Part shown: positions 40,456-52,095 of the stretch, piece by piece
Numbering within the stretch: position 1 is the stretch's first letter
Layout: every line of letters starts with the position of its first letter
Assembly: GCA_945643635.1 (NCBI GenBank)
Contig: CALZFC010000031.1
Span: 2,469,001 to 2,533,000, forward strand
Reading direction: 5' to 3'
DNA from: Allodiplogaster sudhausi
Taxonomy: Eukaryota; Nematoda; Chromadorea; Rhabditida; Diplogasteridae
DNA: 64,000 bases
Position numbers and translations under genes: made by a program
Notes under the pieces: model-generated
Told to the model about the DNA's origin: nothing
Seen by the model: only the letters and a program-made list of their open reading frames with translations
The model's database searches: none

Positions 40456-41857
40456 TGGAAAGAAAAGAAAAAAGAAAATGAAGCATTATTAGATTGGTCT
40501 TTTGATTGCGGAGCTCCATCTATGTAAGGGTTCAAAGGGGAAGGACACTTCAACACACATGAACATGCATTTCAATCGTCTGAACCAAATTCGACCTTGT
40601 ACCGGCAGATCTTTCATTCATTGGTGTAATGATGATTAGATTTAGTGACATAAAATAGAGCTGGTAATTTGCAAACAAATATCATTGAACGGCAACATCC
40701 CATATCTTAGATGTGCAAAGGTTTTCTTTGAAATCTTTTTCCTGTCAGAATCGTTCCCCATTAACAATTTATTACATTTTTAGTGTTTAATAGGACTAGT
40801 TTATATTATATAATAAGACTAGTTTATATTATACTGTTTCTATTTTTCTGCAGCAAGGGGCTGCTGATCATGTGACTGGGTTCTCTGCCTGCCACACTCT
40901 GTTCAACCGCTGCCCCACTCTTCCCCTCCTCGTGATAATTTCAATGGACCCCACGGATGAGCTATCACAGTGCCCTTGCAACACTTTTTTTCTTCAAACG
41001 ATGATCAAAGACCATTGCTGTGTTACTGATCATATTCCATTAGAATGCATTTCTTCTCAATTTTCTATGCTTCATTCAGTCTTCAATAAGTTACATATTT
41101 AATTTGTTTCTTTGTAATTTAATAATAACAAAACATTATAATCTGAACATTATTTCTTCCTTCTTTATGACATATGGTCAGCACGAATCACACTTCCTAT
41201 TCATCCTTTTAGTCACTTTTTCTTGCATACATCATAGAATTGAGACTTGTATTTTATACCATACTTATCTTTTTTTAAATAAAAATAATTTTTAGTTCAG
41301 GACTCTCTGGGGATTCTTTTCTCTGCTCACTATTCTCTTTCGTTATCAGGTTGCTCTATCTCTCTCCTTTTAGTTTGCTCTAATCTTTTTCTTTTCTTCT
41401 CTCTTTCACCCTCGTTTCAACAACTCCTTCCTGAGCTATGGTGGCTGTAGTCTACTGTCGCGGATTTCATCCAAAATTTTGAGTTCCGCCTCTCTTCGCT
41501 ATTCTCCCTCTCCTTCTCTCTTTCCCTCCCTCTTTCTTTGTCGCTCTATCGTTCTCTCTCTCTCTCTCTCTTTTGGAAGTTATCCTAGTATTCTCTTATC
41601 TTTCAACAGCTTATCTCTCTTCCAATCGCTCTCCTCCATCCTGCTTCTCCTCCTCATCCTGGCTACCCAAAAACCGAAACAGTATATAAACTCTTTTTTC
41701 CTCCGAGGATCACAGCAGCATCCTTAAACTGTGCTGGTCTTTCTGCATCTCCTCTTTTTTCTTCTTTTATTTCTTCGCCCACCCCCTGCTCTTCCCCCCC
41801 CCCCTCTCCTGCAAGAATAAACGGCCAACTGTTGGGTGCATGCCAATGGCAGAATCA

Positions 41858-41865
41858 TATAAAAG
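41858..41865 (+). promoter_or_regulatory. TATA box of the carboxylesterase gene
   Basis: TATAAAAG lies about 270 bp before the start codon at 42136, in an otherwise GC-mixed stretch just after a C-rich tract. Initiation about 30 bp downstream would fall near the TTCCAGTTCATTTC stretch at about 41900. A splice acceptor (TTTCAG, ending 42126) then implies a 5'-UTR intron or a trans-splice site. The role is inferred from position only. Confidence 0.5.
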
Positions 41866-42135
41866 ACCAGCTGGATCGACTCCGCCCATCGAGTTCCAGT
41901 TCATTTCTTCCTGGGCCCAAAGAGTATTCCCCAGGCATTCGTGGTATTCACAAAATTTTGTTGCTATAAGTCTTTGAGAAAAAAATACTAAGAGTGCCCC
42001 AACAGCCAATAATTTTTGGTGAAAATAAATAATCATTATAAAATTACTTTTAATAATCTGTACGATCTCGCTCAGAGCATTACTTTCCAATATTACTAAC
42101 ATATGAATAATTTCCATAATTTTCAGCCCTCTCCA

Positions 42136-43195
42136 ATGGTGCCTCTCTCTCTGCTCACTTCCCTCCTCTGCCTGGCGTCGCCTGCCTGGGCCGGCCTTGG
42201 GGCGCATCCGGGTGCCGTTCCTCTCTCGGCCGATTCTCTCGCCGCTGCCGCTCTCTCCTCTGCCGCTCCCTCGCACGCTGTTCTCTCTGCCAATCTCTCC
42301 TCCTCTCTCCCTCTTCCAATCGTCGAGTCGTCAATCGGTCAGCTGGTCGGCTTCTCTCACGTCTCCTCCTCAGGCGCGTCCGTCCGAGTCTGGCTCGGCG
42401 TTCCCTATGCCGCGCCGCCCGTCGGCCGTCTCCGTTTCGAGGTAAATTCTTAAGTTCTTCATTTCATTAACAAACGTAATTCGAGAAAGTTTCAAATATG
42501 TTGTCACAATAAATGTAGAATACAACAATAGTTTGTGTTTTATATTTCACCGAGACACAAATAAGTTGCCTAAGGGTACATCTTTTTTTTAAAATAGGAT
42601 AAGGAGAAGATGATGGAGTTCAGCAAGACATCATTGAAGTGCTCTTGTGCTGTTTCAGATAAACTTTCCGAGAGAGATTTGGGATGACCCACTTAGTTAG
42701 GTACATATGTCCTTGTTAGTGTTAGAGACTTATTCGAAAGCGAGAGTGATTAGGGGAGTTTAGAAGAAGTGAGAGATAGCGTAGAAAGTAAATGTTTCCT
42801 ATCTTTCCATTATTACTGACTAATGACGAATCCTCCTTTACATTTCATATCATTGGCATATCTGACGGAGTTTATTCATGTTTTACTACAGTTAAATTCA
42901 GAAAATTCTTTCTTGATTTACTATATTTAAAATGTTTTGAAATGGCAAATAGCAAATATTTTTATATACATATTTTATTCATCAGTCTTTGGTGCCCCTA
43001 TCAGAATGCACTTTGGGGATTAGTTCACGTTGAAAGTAGCGATTGAATACTCATTCAAGCTTTACTCTTTGTTATCTTTGCTCAGAGTCCGTCCTTGTGT
43101 TCCGCTCTTTTTGAGTGATAAGAAGAGTGAGGGTGGGTGTTGTAGTAAGAGTCAAAAATTTCATGATTACCTTCTCCCACCCTCTAGCCGTCTCT

Positions 43196-43226
<31 letters not shown>

Positions 43227-46200
43227 CGTTTCTCCCTAATTGTAAATCTTTCTCGTCTCTCATCTACGCCTCTTTTTGCTTGCAATCTTTAAATGAAGGA
43301 GACAGAACGGAGGGGAATGTGAGTGAATGAGAAGTCAGTTGGATTGTAAATACATACTAGTGGACGAAATCTTTGGTTGATATGGGCCAGTAATGCGAGG
43401 AATTCATAAACATGACATTAGATTTCCAGCCTGAAAGTATTCTCTCATTAAGACTGCGAATGTTGAAACATACTTAGATATGTAGGTATTTATTACACTG
43501 TTTTAGAGGTATAATTGATTGTTTTTATAGGAAGATAGATTTTTAAAAAAGTACACGTAAGTTCTCAAAATATTGAACGATCAGTGAAAAAAATTAGAAA
43601 TATGCGCATGTACATCGAAAAAGTTATTTAAAAAAGAAAAATTGGATGAATGAAGAGAATGTAAGCTGACGCTGGCGTGCTTTGCTAGAAGCCGCAGCCG
43701 CCCCTCCGTCTGCACTCTCCGCTCTCCGCCGATTCCTTCGGCGCCGGCTGCATTCCGCACACCGCCGCGGCCATGCGGGAGGACACGGAGTACAGCGAGG
43801 ACTGCCTCAAGCTCAATGTCATCGCGCCCGCCGAAGATGTACAGGTAAGAAGCTTATTATTTACATATTTATTATTTTTTCCTTATATTAGAACCTTATA
43901 TTCGTGTTCCCCATGTCCTAAAACCCTTCTGAGCATGATTTGTGGTAGAATGAAAAATGAAAATATTTTGCCCCCCTTCCCAACTAGGATAGCACATATT
44001 TATTACTCTACATAATCACTTATTATTATTTGCAATTATGCATTATGGATTTATGCAAACATTAGTAGGTATCGCATTAAATTATTCTCAATCTTTCGCT
44101 CGCTCTACTCTTCTCGCAATGACAGTGAGCGTGAAAGGGAAAGAGTGAGAGAGATAGGGCGGGAGTGAGAGTGAGGGAGGGATTGAGAAAAGGATTGAGA
44201 GAGAACGAGAGTGAGAGAAGAGAAAGTGAGAAAGTGAGAGGATCAAAAGACAGAGAGTGCTAGAAAATTGAGGCTGATCCGTGTGATCACACTCGATTCT
44301 TCATTCACACTCTTTTCCCTTTTCACTCAAAATGTGTGAAGAGAGAATGAAACCACGAGAGAAATCTTATTGTTTGAGAAAGCCGATGTGGTTAACCGGA
44401 ATTGGGGCGAAAGAAAGGGAAGGAAGCGAGATCATTAAAGACGCGGACGTGACGAAAAAGGAATCCCATTTTCGTCACAGTATTTTGAGGGAGAAAAAAA
44501 TGATGTGGAACTGAAAAAAAAACAATTATTAAAAAAATAGAATTAAAAATATATTTTGTATTTATTTAAAGAATTTAACACTTGAATAAACAGCTTATTT
44601 AAAGTCACCTTTTTTGAGGCGCCCCCCGGCGGCTTTCCGATCCTCTTCTACGTGCACGGCGGTGGCTTCTTGATTGGCAACAGCGGCCAGTACGGCTTCG
44701 CGCCCTTCGCCGACTTCTACGCCGCAGACGAAGAGCAGCCCCTCATCGTCGTCCACTTCCACTACCGACTCGGGCCTCTCGGTTCGTTTGTCCATTGGAA
44801 AGGATGTCTCTACTTGTCTTATATTCCTTGTCAGAATTTACAAAATTCTCTCTTACACGACTATTCTTTTTTAAGGAATGTCTGAATAATAAAATAAAAT
44901 AATAAAATTTCACAGGATTCCTTAGTCTTGGCGTGAACTCTGAATTGCTCGGCAACCTTGGACTTTACGACCAAGCCGCCGCGCTGAAATTCGTCTACGA
45001 CAACGCAGAAAGGTTTGTGACTTTTGATCTCGTTAATCTCGCATTTCTCTCATTTTATGGCTTACATATCTTTTCTGACTTTTCGACCGGCATGAAACAT
45101 CTTTCAAACGAGATCAGCTTGCGTCCAAAGGAACAAAAGCTAGAAACCCTTTCCAGCTTTGGCGGTAACAAGCAGCGAATCACGGTGTGGGGCGTGTCAG
45201 CCGGAGCAGTCAGTGCGAGTCTTCTGGCTCTCTCTCCGGCCACTAAAGGCAAGTACACTCCTTTAATCGTTGAAAAAACTTTATTTTGATTCCAAAAAAA
45301 TTATAGTACAATGCTATTTATGTTTTTTTTTTAAATAGATATGTGGGTTAGGGTAAAAGCATTTATAAAATAATAAAAATGAAGAAGAGTCTTTGCAGAC
45401 ATGATTGCGAGCACGATTGAAATGTCCGGGACGGCCGCCGTCGCGTGGGCTGCGCATGAGCAGGTGGGCAGCCTGCGCGGTTTATACATTCCCTTAATAA
45501 GACTTTCAGAATGCTCCAATAATGGTAGAATGAATAGGCCTGAATGAGCACCATAATTCCAGGTGGTCACTCATTCTCGTGACTTCCTGGCCGCCTTCAA
45601 CTGCAGTAGCAGCGGAGTGGCTCTGAAGGAGTGCCTCAAGCACGACGATGAAGCCACTTTCATCCAGCGACTTTTCAACGCTGTCGAAACCATTGTGAGC
45701 CATTATTCTTTTTGTCACGGTTTTGGTTCATATTTTCGTTCGTTACACACCGCCATAATATTTTAGAGCTTAATGAATTTGAAAAAAACATGTAATGTAT
45801 ACGGAGAGTTACATAGAGGCCCTTCGTTCTTCAGGGCACGGCGCCGGAGAGTCTGAACTTTGTAAAGTTCGGTCCGGTGGTGGACGGCGACTTCCTGCCG
45901 GGGCCGCCTGCCGCTCTCCTCGCGTCGGCCGCCGCGCCAAGAAAACCCGCGCTCATCGGTGCCAACTCGCATGAGGCCATCTACTTCAGTTCGTTCTTTC
46001 CTTCTTCTACAGTTCTCTCATCTTTGAGAGTATTCACTAGCGAATAATTCGAATTTAATATCTTTCAGCCATTTACAACCGGGCCGCGACGATTCATCGA
46101 CTGGGTCTCGAGCCTTCCGAACTCAACAACTTCAACGCCACAATCATGAAGGACAAGATGGACATGGTAGGCTGTCAAATGGTTCCTTCTAATTAGTAGT

Positions 46201-47264
46201 CAATGCTGTACAAACAATTGAAACACGAAATTAAATTCCTTTTATAGCTCCTCTCCGAGTGGATTCCTGCCGCCGAAGAACGGGACGAACTAATCGACGA
46301 AGCCGTACTCTTCTATCGCTCTCGCCATGAGAAAGAGTCGAACCGGAGAATCGCCCTCTTGACAGCGTACTCCGAGGTTCCTACTTGAATATTCTTATTG
46401 AATTATAACAGCCTGCCCAAAGTCTTCACTGTCGATCTCATTCTTATTGGAACTAGATTCCTTTTCCACGCGAACACAACTAATTGACTGCATCTTCAAA
46501 TATGTTTGTATGCAAAGGCCACATATGTATGTACATATGCATGTATGATCATATGTATGTATCATAATTTGATCTCTCCAGTTCGTGTCCGACTTCACGT
46601 TTAACCTCGGCGTTTCTCGCGCGATCAGCAGCCTCGCCGTGGCTGGCGGAGACGTCTTCGTCTACTTCCTCGAGCACTTCTCGCCGGACCTCTTCAACGA
46701 GAGTTCACCAGTTCGAGGTATGAAAGCGATTTATGAACATAATTTTATTTTTCTGAAAAAAAAAGAAAGAAAGACTAAGTATGTATCATAAAAAGAATAG
46801 CTAATTGTTCCCCTCCAGGTGCGCAGCACATCAACGAGATGCCGTACATCATGGACTTCCATGGACTCGGCCGAGTGGAGTGGACCGCAGTAGAGAGGAG
46901 GATGAGAAGGCGCATGCAGGAAGCTATCAGAAGCTTCGTCTATCACGAGTTTGTTTTTCTCTCTCTCTCTCCCTCTCTCTCTCTCTCTCCTTCTCTCTCT
47001 CTCTCTCTCTCTCTCTCCTTCTCTCTCTCTAGCCGCCCCGTGATGTCCGACGTCTCGTGGCCTTCCGTCTCGTCTGCCTCGTGCTCTCCCTTTCTCCGTC
47101 TGCAGACTGCCGACTGGCTCCTTGAGGAGCGCGTCGGTCTCTTCGAGGAGTCCTCTGAGTTCTGGCGCCGCCAAAGTGAGAGATTCCATTTTGACTTTGT
47201 CTCCCTCTCGCCGAGACATTCCCAAGTAGCTTCGTCCTCTAGGAAGTCTAGCGAAGAGCTCTAA
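42136..47264 (+). CDS. Secreted carboxylesterase (type-B, alpha/beta hydrolase)
   Basis: Cholinesterase/carboxylesterase-family serine hydrolase, expected to cleave ester bonds outside the cell or in the secretory path. Exons: 42136-42441, 43689-43844, 44619-44781, 44916-45012, 45157-45248, 45399-45463, 45563-45694, 45835-45988, 46069-46166, 46248-46376, 46582-46717, 46819-46948, 47033-47264; 1890 nt, 629 aa, TAA stop. Signal peptide from MVPLSLLTSLLCLASPAWA. Visible: oxyanion-hole HGGGF (167-171), nucleophile motif GVSAG (253-257, Ser255), acid in GANSHEAIYF (Glu384), base in RGAQH (His513), conserved EDCLKLNV. So the triad is complete. GVSAG rather than GESAG argues against a true acetylcholinesterase. 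No membrane anchor is seen. Intron 5 is a consensus GC-AG intron (G|GCAAGT); a CT microsatellite fills intron 12. Upstream: TATA box at 41858 and a TTTCAG acceptor 9 nt before the ATG. Confidence 0.92.
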
Positions 47265-47571
47265 AGAATAGCTTTTGCATTTCTTGGCAATTTGCCATCA
47301 TCCTATCACGGTAATTTCCAAGAATCTCACGGAGTGCCAACACTGCTTAGAATGCTTCTCATAGTGTCCTTTCTACTATTTCCATATCGCAATTGCCTGT
47401 ACAATTCTGCTCATAATGCATTCACAAAGAATGCCTAACTTATAAGTTGCCATTGAAAAACGTGTCAAAAGAGCTTAACTTTAAACAATCCTTTTCAGTT
47501 AGTTTCTTTTAGACTTTTGTGTTAGAAATTGAATTTAAAATTCCTTAGCGGCATTTGTTTATTGATGTACA

Positions 47572-48036
47572 TACAGTACAGCCCAACATTTCTGGTACAT
47601 ATATTAATTATATTAATTATATTAATATAAATAATTTCAATTGATTTTTCAGCGCGCATGGCGCATTTCAACGTAGTTTTCTGTATAAACTAGACTAATT
47701 CGATGCAGTTAAATTCGTTTATAATATTAGTTTCTCAATGAAAGTAGACGCTGACGAGAAAATTCATGTTTTAGCCCGAAATTATTTGAAATATGCAGCG
47801 CAATTTCGCTGCATCTTTCAAATGGGTTTCGAAATAAAACATGAATTTTCTCGTCAGTGTCTACTTTTTTTGAGAAACTAATGTTTCCAACGTATTTATC
47901 TGCATCGAATTAGTCTAGTTTGTACAGAAAACTACGTTGAAATGCGCCATAAGCGCTGAAAAATCAATTGAAATTATTTATATTAATTTAATTAATATAA
48001 TTAATATATGTACCAGAAATGTTGGGCGGTACTGTA
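47572..48036. mobile_element. Tc1/mariner-type MITE, 461 bp, near-perfect palindrome
   Basis: Element 47574-48034 flanked by TA. The ends CAGTAC(A/C)GCCCAACATT are inverted copies, and complementarity continues almost to the centre (about 47800), including TTTTCTCGTCAG and the CAATTGATTTTTCAGCGC stretch. It lies 310 bp after the carboxylesterase stop codon. No coding capacity. Confidence 0.87.
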
Positions 48037-48679
48037 CATATATATGTACATTCAATTTAATAACTCGGTTTGTATGCTTTAATATTATGGTGATATCCAT
48101 CACCTTTTCCCCGTTACATGTATGCCTTTGAATGTGCAATACTGTAATTTAATTGCTTGTAATATCAATGTGCAATAAATAAAGAAAACATATGGATGAA
48201 ACCTGAAGAGCACAAAGATTGAACGAGGAAAGCAAAGCGCGAGTACTAACGGATTTACGATTTATTGTTAAAAATGGAAAGGTTCAAAATTGTTGTCTTT
48301 CTTACCAAGCTCTTAATGCACGGTTTGCTTTGCCAGACAACGAACACATGCAACTCGAAACCGTAATATGACTCCGACCGGTTTTCTCACATTGTAAATT
48401 AACCATATACTATGAGCAATCCTTGGAACAACCAAAGTTAAAGTTTAGTTGTTTAAATCCAGAAATCTCTCTAGAGATGCCTTCTACCTATTTTTATACA
48501 TGGTACTGGTCATAAGTAAATTACTGACCGCAATCATGCCGGCTCTTATTCCGGGAGCTTCGAGAGGTCAGTATTGCGCATTGGCAACGGGCAGAATTGA
48601 TAACTCTCCTTTCAGACTCAGTTTGGATTGCCTTATAATAAGCCGGCTATGCATAGAAGTTAGGAAAGAGTTTTGTGAC

Positions 48680-49232
48680 AGACAGTGTGAGAGAAAGAGG
48701 GAGAGGAGGGAGAGAAGGAGAGAGGATGAGAGAACGGGAGAGAGAGGGCGAGGGAGAGAGGGAGAGAGAGGGAGAGAGTTCACCCCCCCCCCCCCCCCCC
48801 GCCCCGCTACCGGTGCACTCTTGGACATTACACAGTGGACCTATTCTGTAATTTTAATAACCTTATCTGTTTATGGTCTCATGATCTTCTCGAGTTCCTT
48901 CCATGTGTTGACACATTGATTATTTATATAATTGATGTACAATAAATAAATAGAGAGGGAGAGAGAGATTGAGAGAGGGAGAGAGAGAAGGGAGAGAGGG
49001 AGAAAGGGAGAGAGGGAGAGAAGGAGAGGGGAGAGAGAGAGAGGGAGAGAGAGAAGGGAGAGGAGGAGAGAGAGAGGGAGAGAGGGAGAGAGAAGGAGAG
49101 AAAGAGAGGGAGAGAGGGAGAGAGGGGAGAGAGGGGAGAGAGGAAGACAGAGGAAGAGAGAGTGAGTGAGAGATGAAGAGAGAGAGAGAGGGAGAGAGAG
49201 AGGGAGAGAGAGAGAGAAAGAGAGAGGGTTAA
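48680..49232. repeat. GA microsatellites with a C20 homopolymer
   Basis: GA/GGA tracts at 48685-48778 and 48952-49232, with a run of about 19-20 C at 48782-48801 between them. Purine-rich on the plus strand for most of 550 bp. Confidence 0.9.
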
Positions 49233-50524
49233 GAGTAGTATGGCCAAATCTGAGAAAGAGAAAGAAACAAAAAGTTGTGAACACCAATCAGACTGATTGG
49301 TGTTCACAGTTTCCGCTATCCAAGAAATTATGGTACATAAAATGCTTCTTTCCCATTTTAGCTTATTTTAGCTTAAGCTTTTAACTTATTTCTTGTGAGC
49401 CATCGTCTTTGTAAGAATGCTGAAGAAGTAGGATTGAATGGCAAGTTGAAACTGATGAACCCAAACGTTAATGTTTCCCTCTGATAACGGCTATCTTACG
49501 GCCGTTGACGTTCATGGCTTAATAAAGTGCGCTCTGTTGCAAATAGGCAAACAAGAGAGCTTCTCTTATCTATCTCAATCTCTTCTCACCCCTCTTCCCT
49601 TCTCTTTGCCTCCTCTATTCCATCTGCTTTCCTGTTACCCTGTAAGTGATCAGATAACATTATCAGTTTTAGCAACTTCACTTGGTTCAATCACTAAATC
49701 GATTACATTTGCCAACAAGTGTTAAATCTTTAAGTTGTCATAAAAATTATGTTTTAAATATTTTGGTATGTCTTCTACGAATAATTAATTAACGGCAGCT
49801 CATTCGTCAGAGGAAGGATTGCTTTCAATAACGAATGAATTTCTTTTTTTTTCAACTTTGGGCAAATATAGCGATACCGATATGCTGCTTAGAATTTTTT
49901 TTTAAGATTGAAAGTGAAGAAGAAACGCTAGATTGAAAGAACGGCAACGACTGCGTGAAAAAGAAGGCGGATGACTCATACCTTTTTTTCAGTTCAAGAG
50001 ATGCATAGTAGATGTGGCTGGCACGGTCAAACAAGAAACCACGGCAGGGCACTATCTTTTCCTCTCTCTCTCTCTCTTTCTTGCTTTCTTTCTTTCCTCC
50101 CTTCTTTCGTTCTTAGTTTCTTTCACTCTTTTTTCTGTCCTTCATGTCTCACCCATTTCCTTCCCTCCCTTCCCTTATTTCAGTCTTTCGCTAACTTGTA
50201 AACACAGTTCTTACTCTTTCCTTCAATTCCCTATCCACCATCAAATGCATCCTGCGCTTCTGATTTCTTTGTGTTTAGGAGCTGAATTGAAGAAGAAGAT
50301 TCAACGAGAGAGGGAAGTGAGGAACAGAAAGTATGAATGTAAGAGAGAGAGAGAGAGAAGATGGAATTCGTAGAGAAGGTGAGAGAGAGACAGAGAAGCA
50401 AAGAAAAATTGCAGAAGTGCAGAATGCGAACATGGGTCGAACTAGAATGACTCAGTCGTAGTTATCACTTTGACCCGGCAAACGCGCCAAGAAAATGCGG
50501 CTGCGCATCATCACAGGAATTTTA

Positions 50525-50800
50525 AAGGGGGCCCACGCATGCTGAATAAGGGGCCACGACGGGGAAAAATTAGTGACCACGACAGGCCCAAGTTTGGCCC
50601 CTTATCGACCCAGCGTGGGCCCTTATTCCGCTTGTCGGGGCCCCTGATCAAGCACCTAAGCACCCGAAAGAGCGCGTCGTGGCCCCTTATACAACGAGCA
50701 TGGGCCCCTTATTCTCCGTTGTCGGGCCCCCTTTTCCACATACTTGGGCCCCTTATCCAGCTCATCAGGGCCCCTTATCCCACCATTCGCGGCTCCTTAT
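50525..50800. repeat. GGGCCCCTTAT minisatellite
   Basis: Around nine imperfect units of roughly 30 bp with the core GGGCCCCTTATNC, in the gap between the carboxylesterase and MPEG1-like genes. Open frames across it are repeat artefacts. Confidence 0.8.
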
Positions 50801-51297
50801 TCGTTGCTGTTCTCATTCCTGCTTCCATCAATTTGACAAGTACCTTTATTCTCCTAGTTACCAGAATCAGATGACAATTAAAACGAGAATCCTAACATGC
50901 GGAAAATATACAGGCAAGGGGCGTCATTTAAAAACATTATTAAAATAAAATCATTCGAAGAAAAATGATCAGATAACAATGATCGTTTTCGAAACTTCAT
51001 TTGATTGATCATTCACTCACTGAATCTTATCATTTTTGCCAGACAAATAGGAAATCGTCCAAGAAGTTGTCGTTAGAATGTTAAAAAAGGAAGTCATCTG
51101 TCAACAGAATAAGGCAACGTTTAGAAACTTTTGAAGTGTACAACGTTCTACCTAAGGGTAAGCAATACTAACTGCAGCCTCGATTCCATTGCTCAAGGAT
51201 ATATATTATTTGCATGATGGATGATGAAGTTTCATTCGACAAGTAATGCATGTCTGCCTTAGTCAGCTCCAGATAACCCACCCCTTTCTCTTGTCGG

Positions 51298-51347
<50 letters not shown>

Positions 51348-51866
51348 TCCTCTCTCTCTATCTCTTCCTCTTCTCCGCTCTCTCTCTCCTCTCTCTCTCT
51401 CTATCTTTCTCTCTCTTCCTCTCTCTCTTTCTCCTCCTCTGTTGTCGAACAGGCATGCATGCCGCCTCAAACTTTCCCCCGGTTATCTAGTAATCTGCGT
51501 ATCACTATGTTGTTCCTTTACGATTCACTTGCACTTTTCTCATTCTCCCTCTCGTTCTTCACCGTTCACTGTTGCTATTTACGCCTCCGCGGATTGGCAG
51601 GGTATACTCTGCCGATCATATAGTATGAAGGAACAGCAAGAGATTGAAAGATTAAAAGGATTGAATAATTGGATGGAGAGACACAGAGACAGAGAAAGAA
51701 AGAGAGAGAGACAAACGATGAGGGGGTGGGGGAGAAAGAAAAAGAAACTGAGTGAAAGAGAAAGAAATTGAGAGTGAGAGAGCTGTGGGGAGATAAGAAG
51801 AGAGGGAGAGTGAATAAGAGAGATAAATATAAGTAAGGGTGAGAGAAGGAGAGAGGATACGAAAAC

Positions 51867-51910
<44 letters not shown>
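51298..51910. repeat. CT tract then GA tract upstream of the MPEG1-like gene
   Basis: (CT)n at 51298-51436 and GA-rich tracts at 51680-51910, a few hundred bases before the MPEG1-like ATG. Opposite-strand symmetry as at 5.6-5.9 kb. Confidence 0.9.
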
Positions 51911-51914
<4 letters not shown>

Positions 51915-52095
51915 CTGGACTAGGCCCGCCTCCCCTTCTGCTTGCAAGATCATTTGCAGTATTTTCAATGCCAGATGACACATAGGTCATTTATTAGCTG
52001 GTTACGGAAGTAAATTCGAAATAAAGGAATATGTATAATTGAGAGAAAAAATAGTTATTTCTCTCCTTTTTTTATCAGAGGGGCGACCTCGCTTA

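Larger units (their letters stand above)
32884..41850. other. Gene-poor 9 kb with transposon remnants
   Basis: Contains the nested elements at 33.4-34.5 kb, the MITE at 36.8 kb and CT tracts at 37.6-38.1 kb. Possible exon-like pieces, none assembled: about 38062-38161 plus (HLTALKPVASKHIQKNIYGP, donor GTGAAA), about 39095-39170 plus, and the minus-strand piece at 40300. Otherwise AT-rich unique sequence. Confidence 0.45.
48037..52095. other. Intergenic between carboxylesterase and MPEG1-like gene
   Basis: Mostly microsatellite, the C20 run, the GGGCCCCTTAT minisatellite and AT-rich filler. An inverted 15-bp pair ACACCAATCAGACTGATTGGTGT sits at about 49281-49304. No gene seen. Confidence 0.5.

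Noticed and set aside
42136..47264. Considered an acetylcholinesterase
   Set aside because: The nucleophile motif is GVSAG rather than GESAG, and no membrane anchor or collagen-tail attachment region is seen.
50470..50948. 134-codon plus-strand frame with GPL repeats
   Set aside because: Translation of the GGGCCCCTTAT minisatellite.
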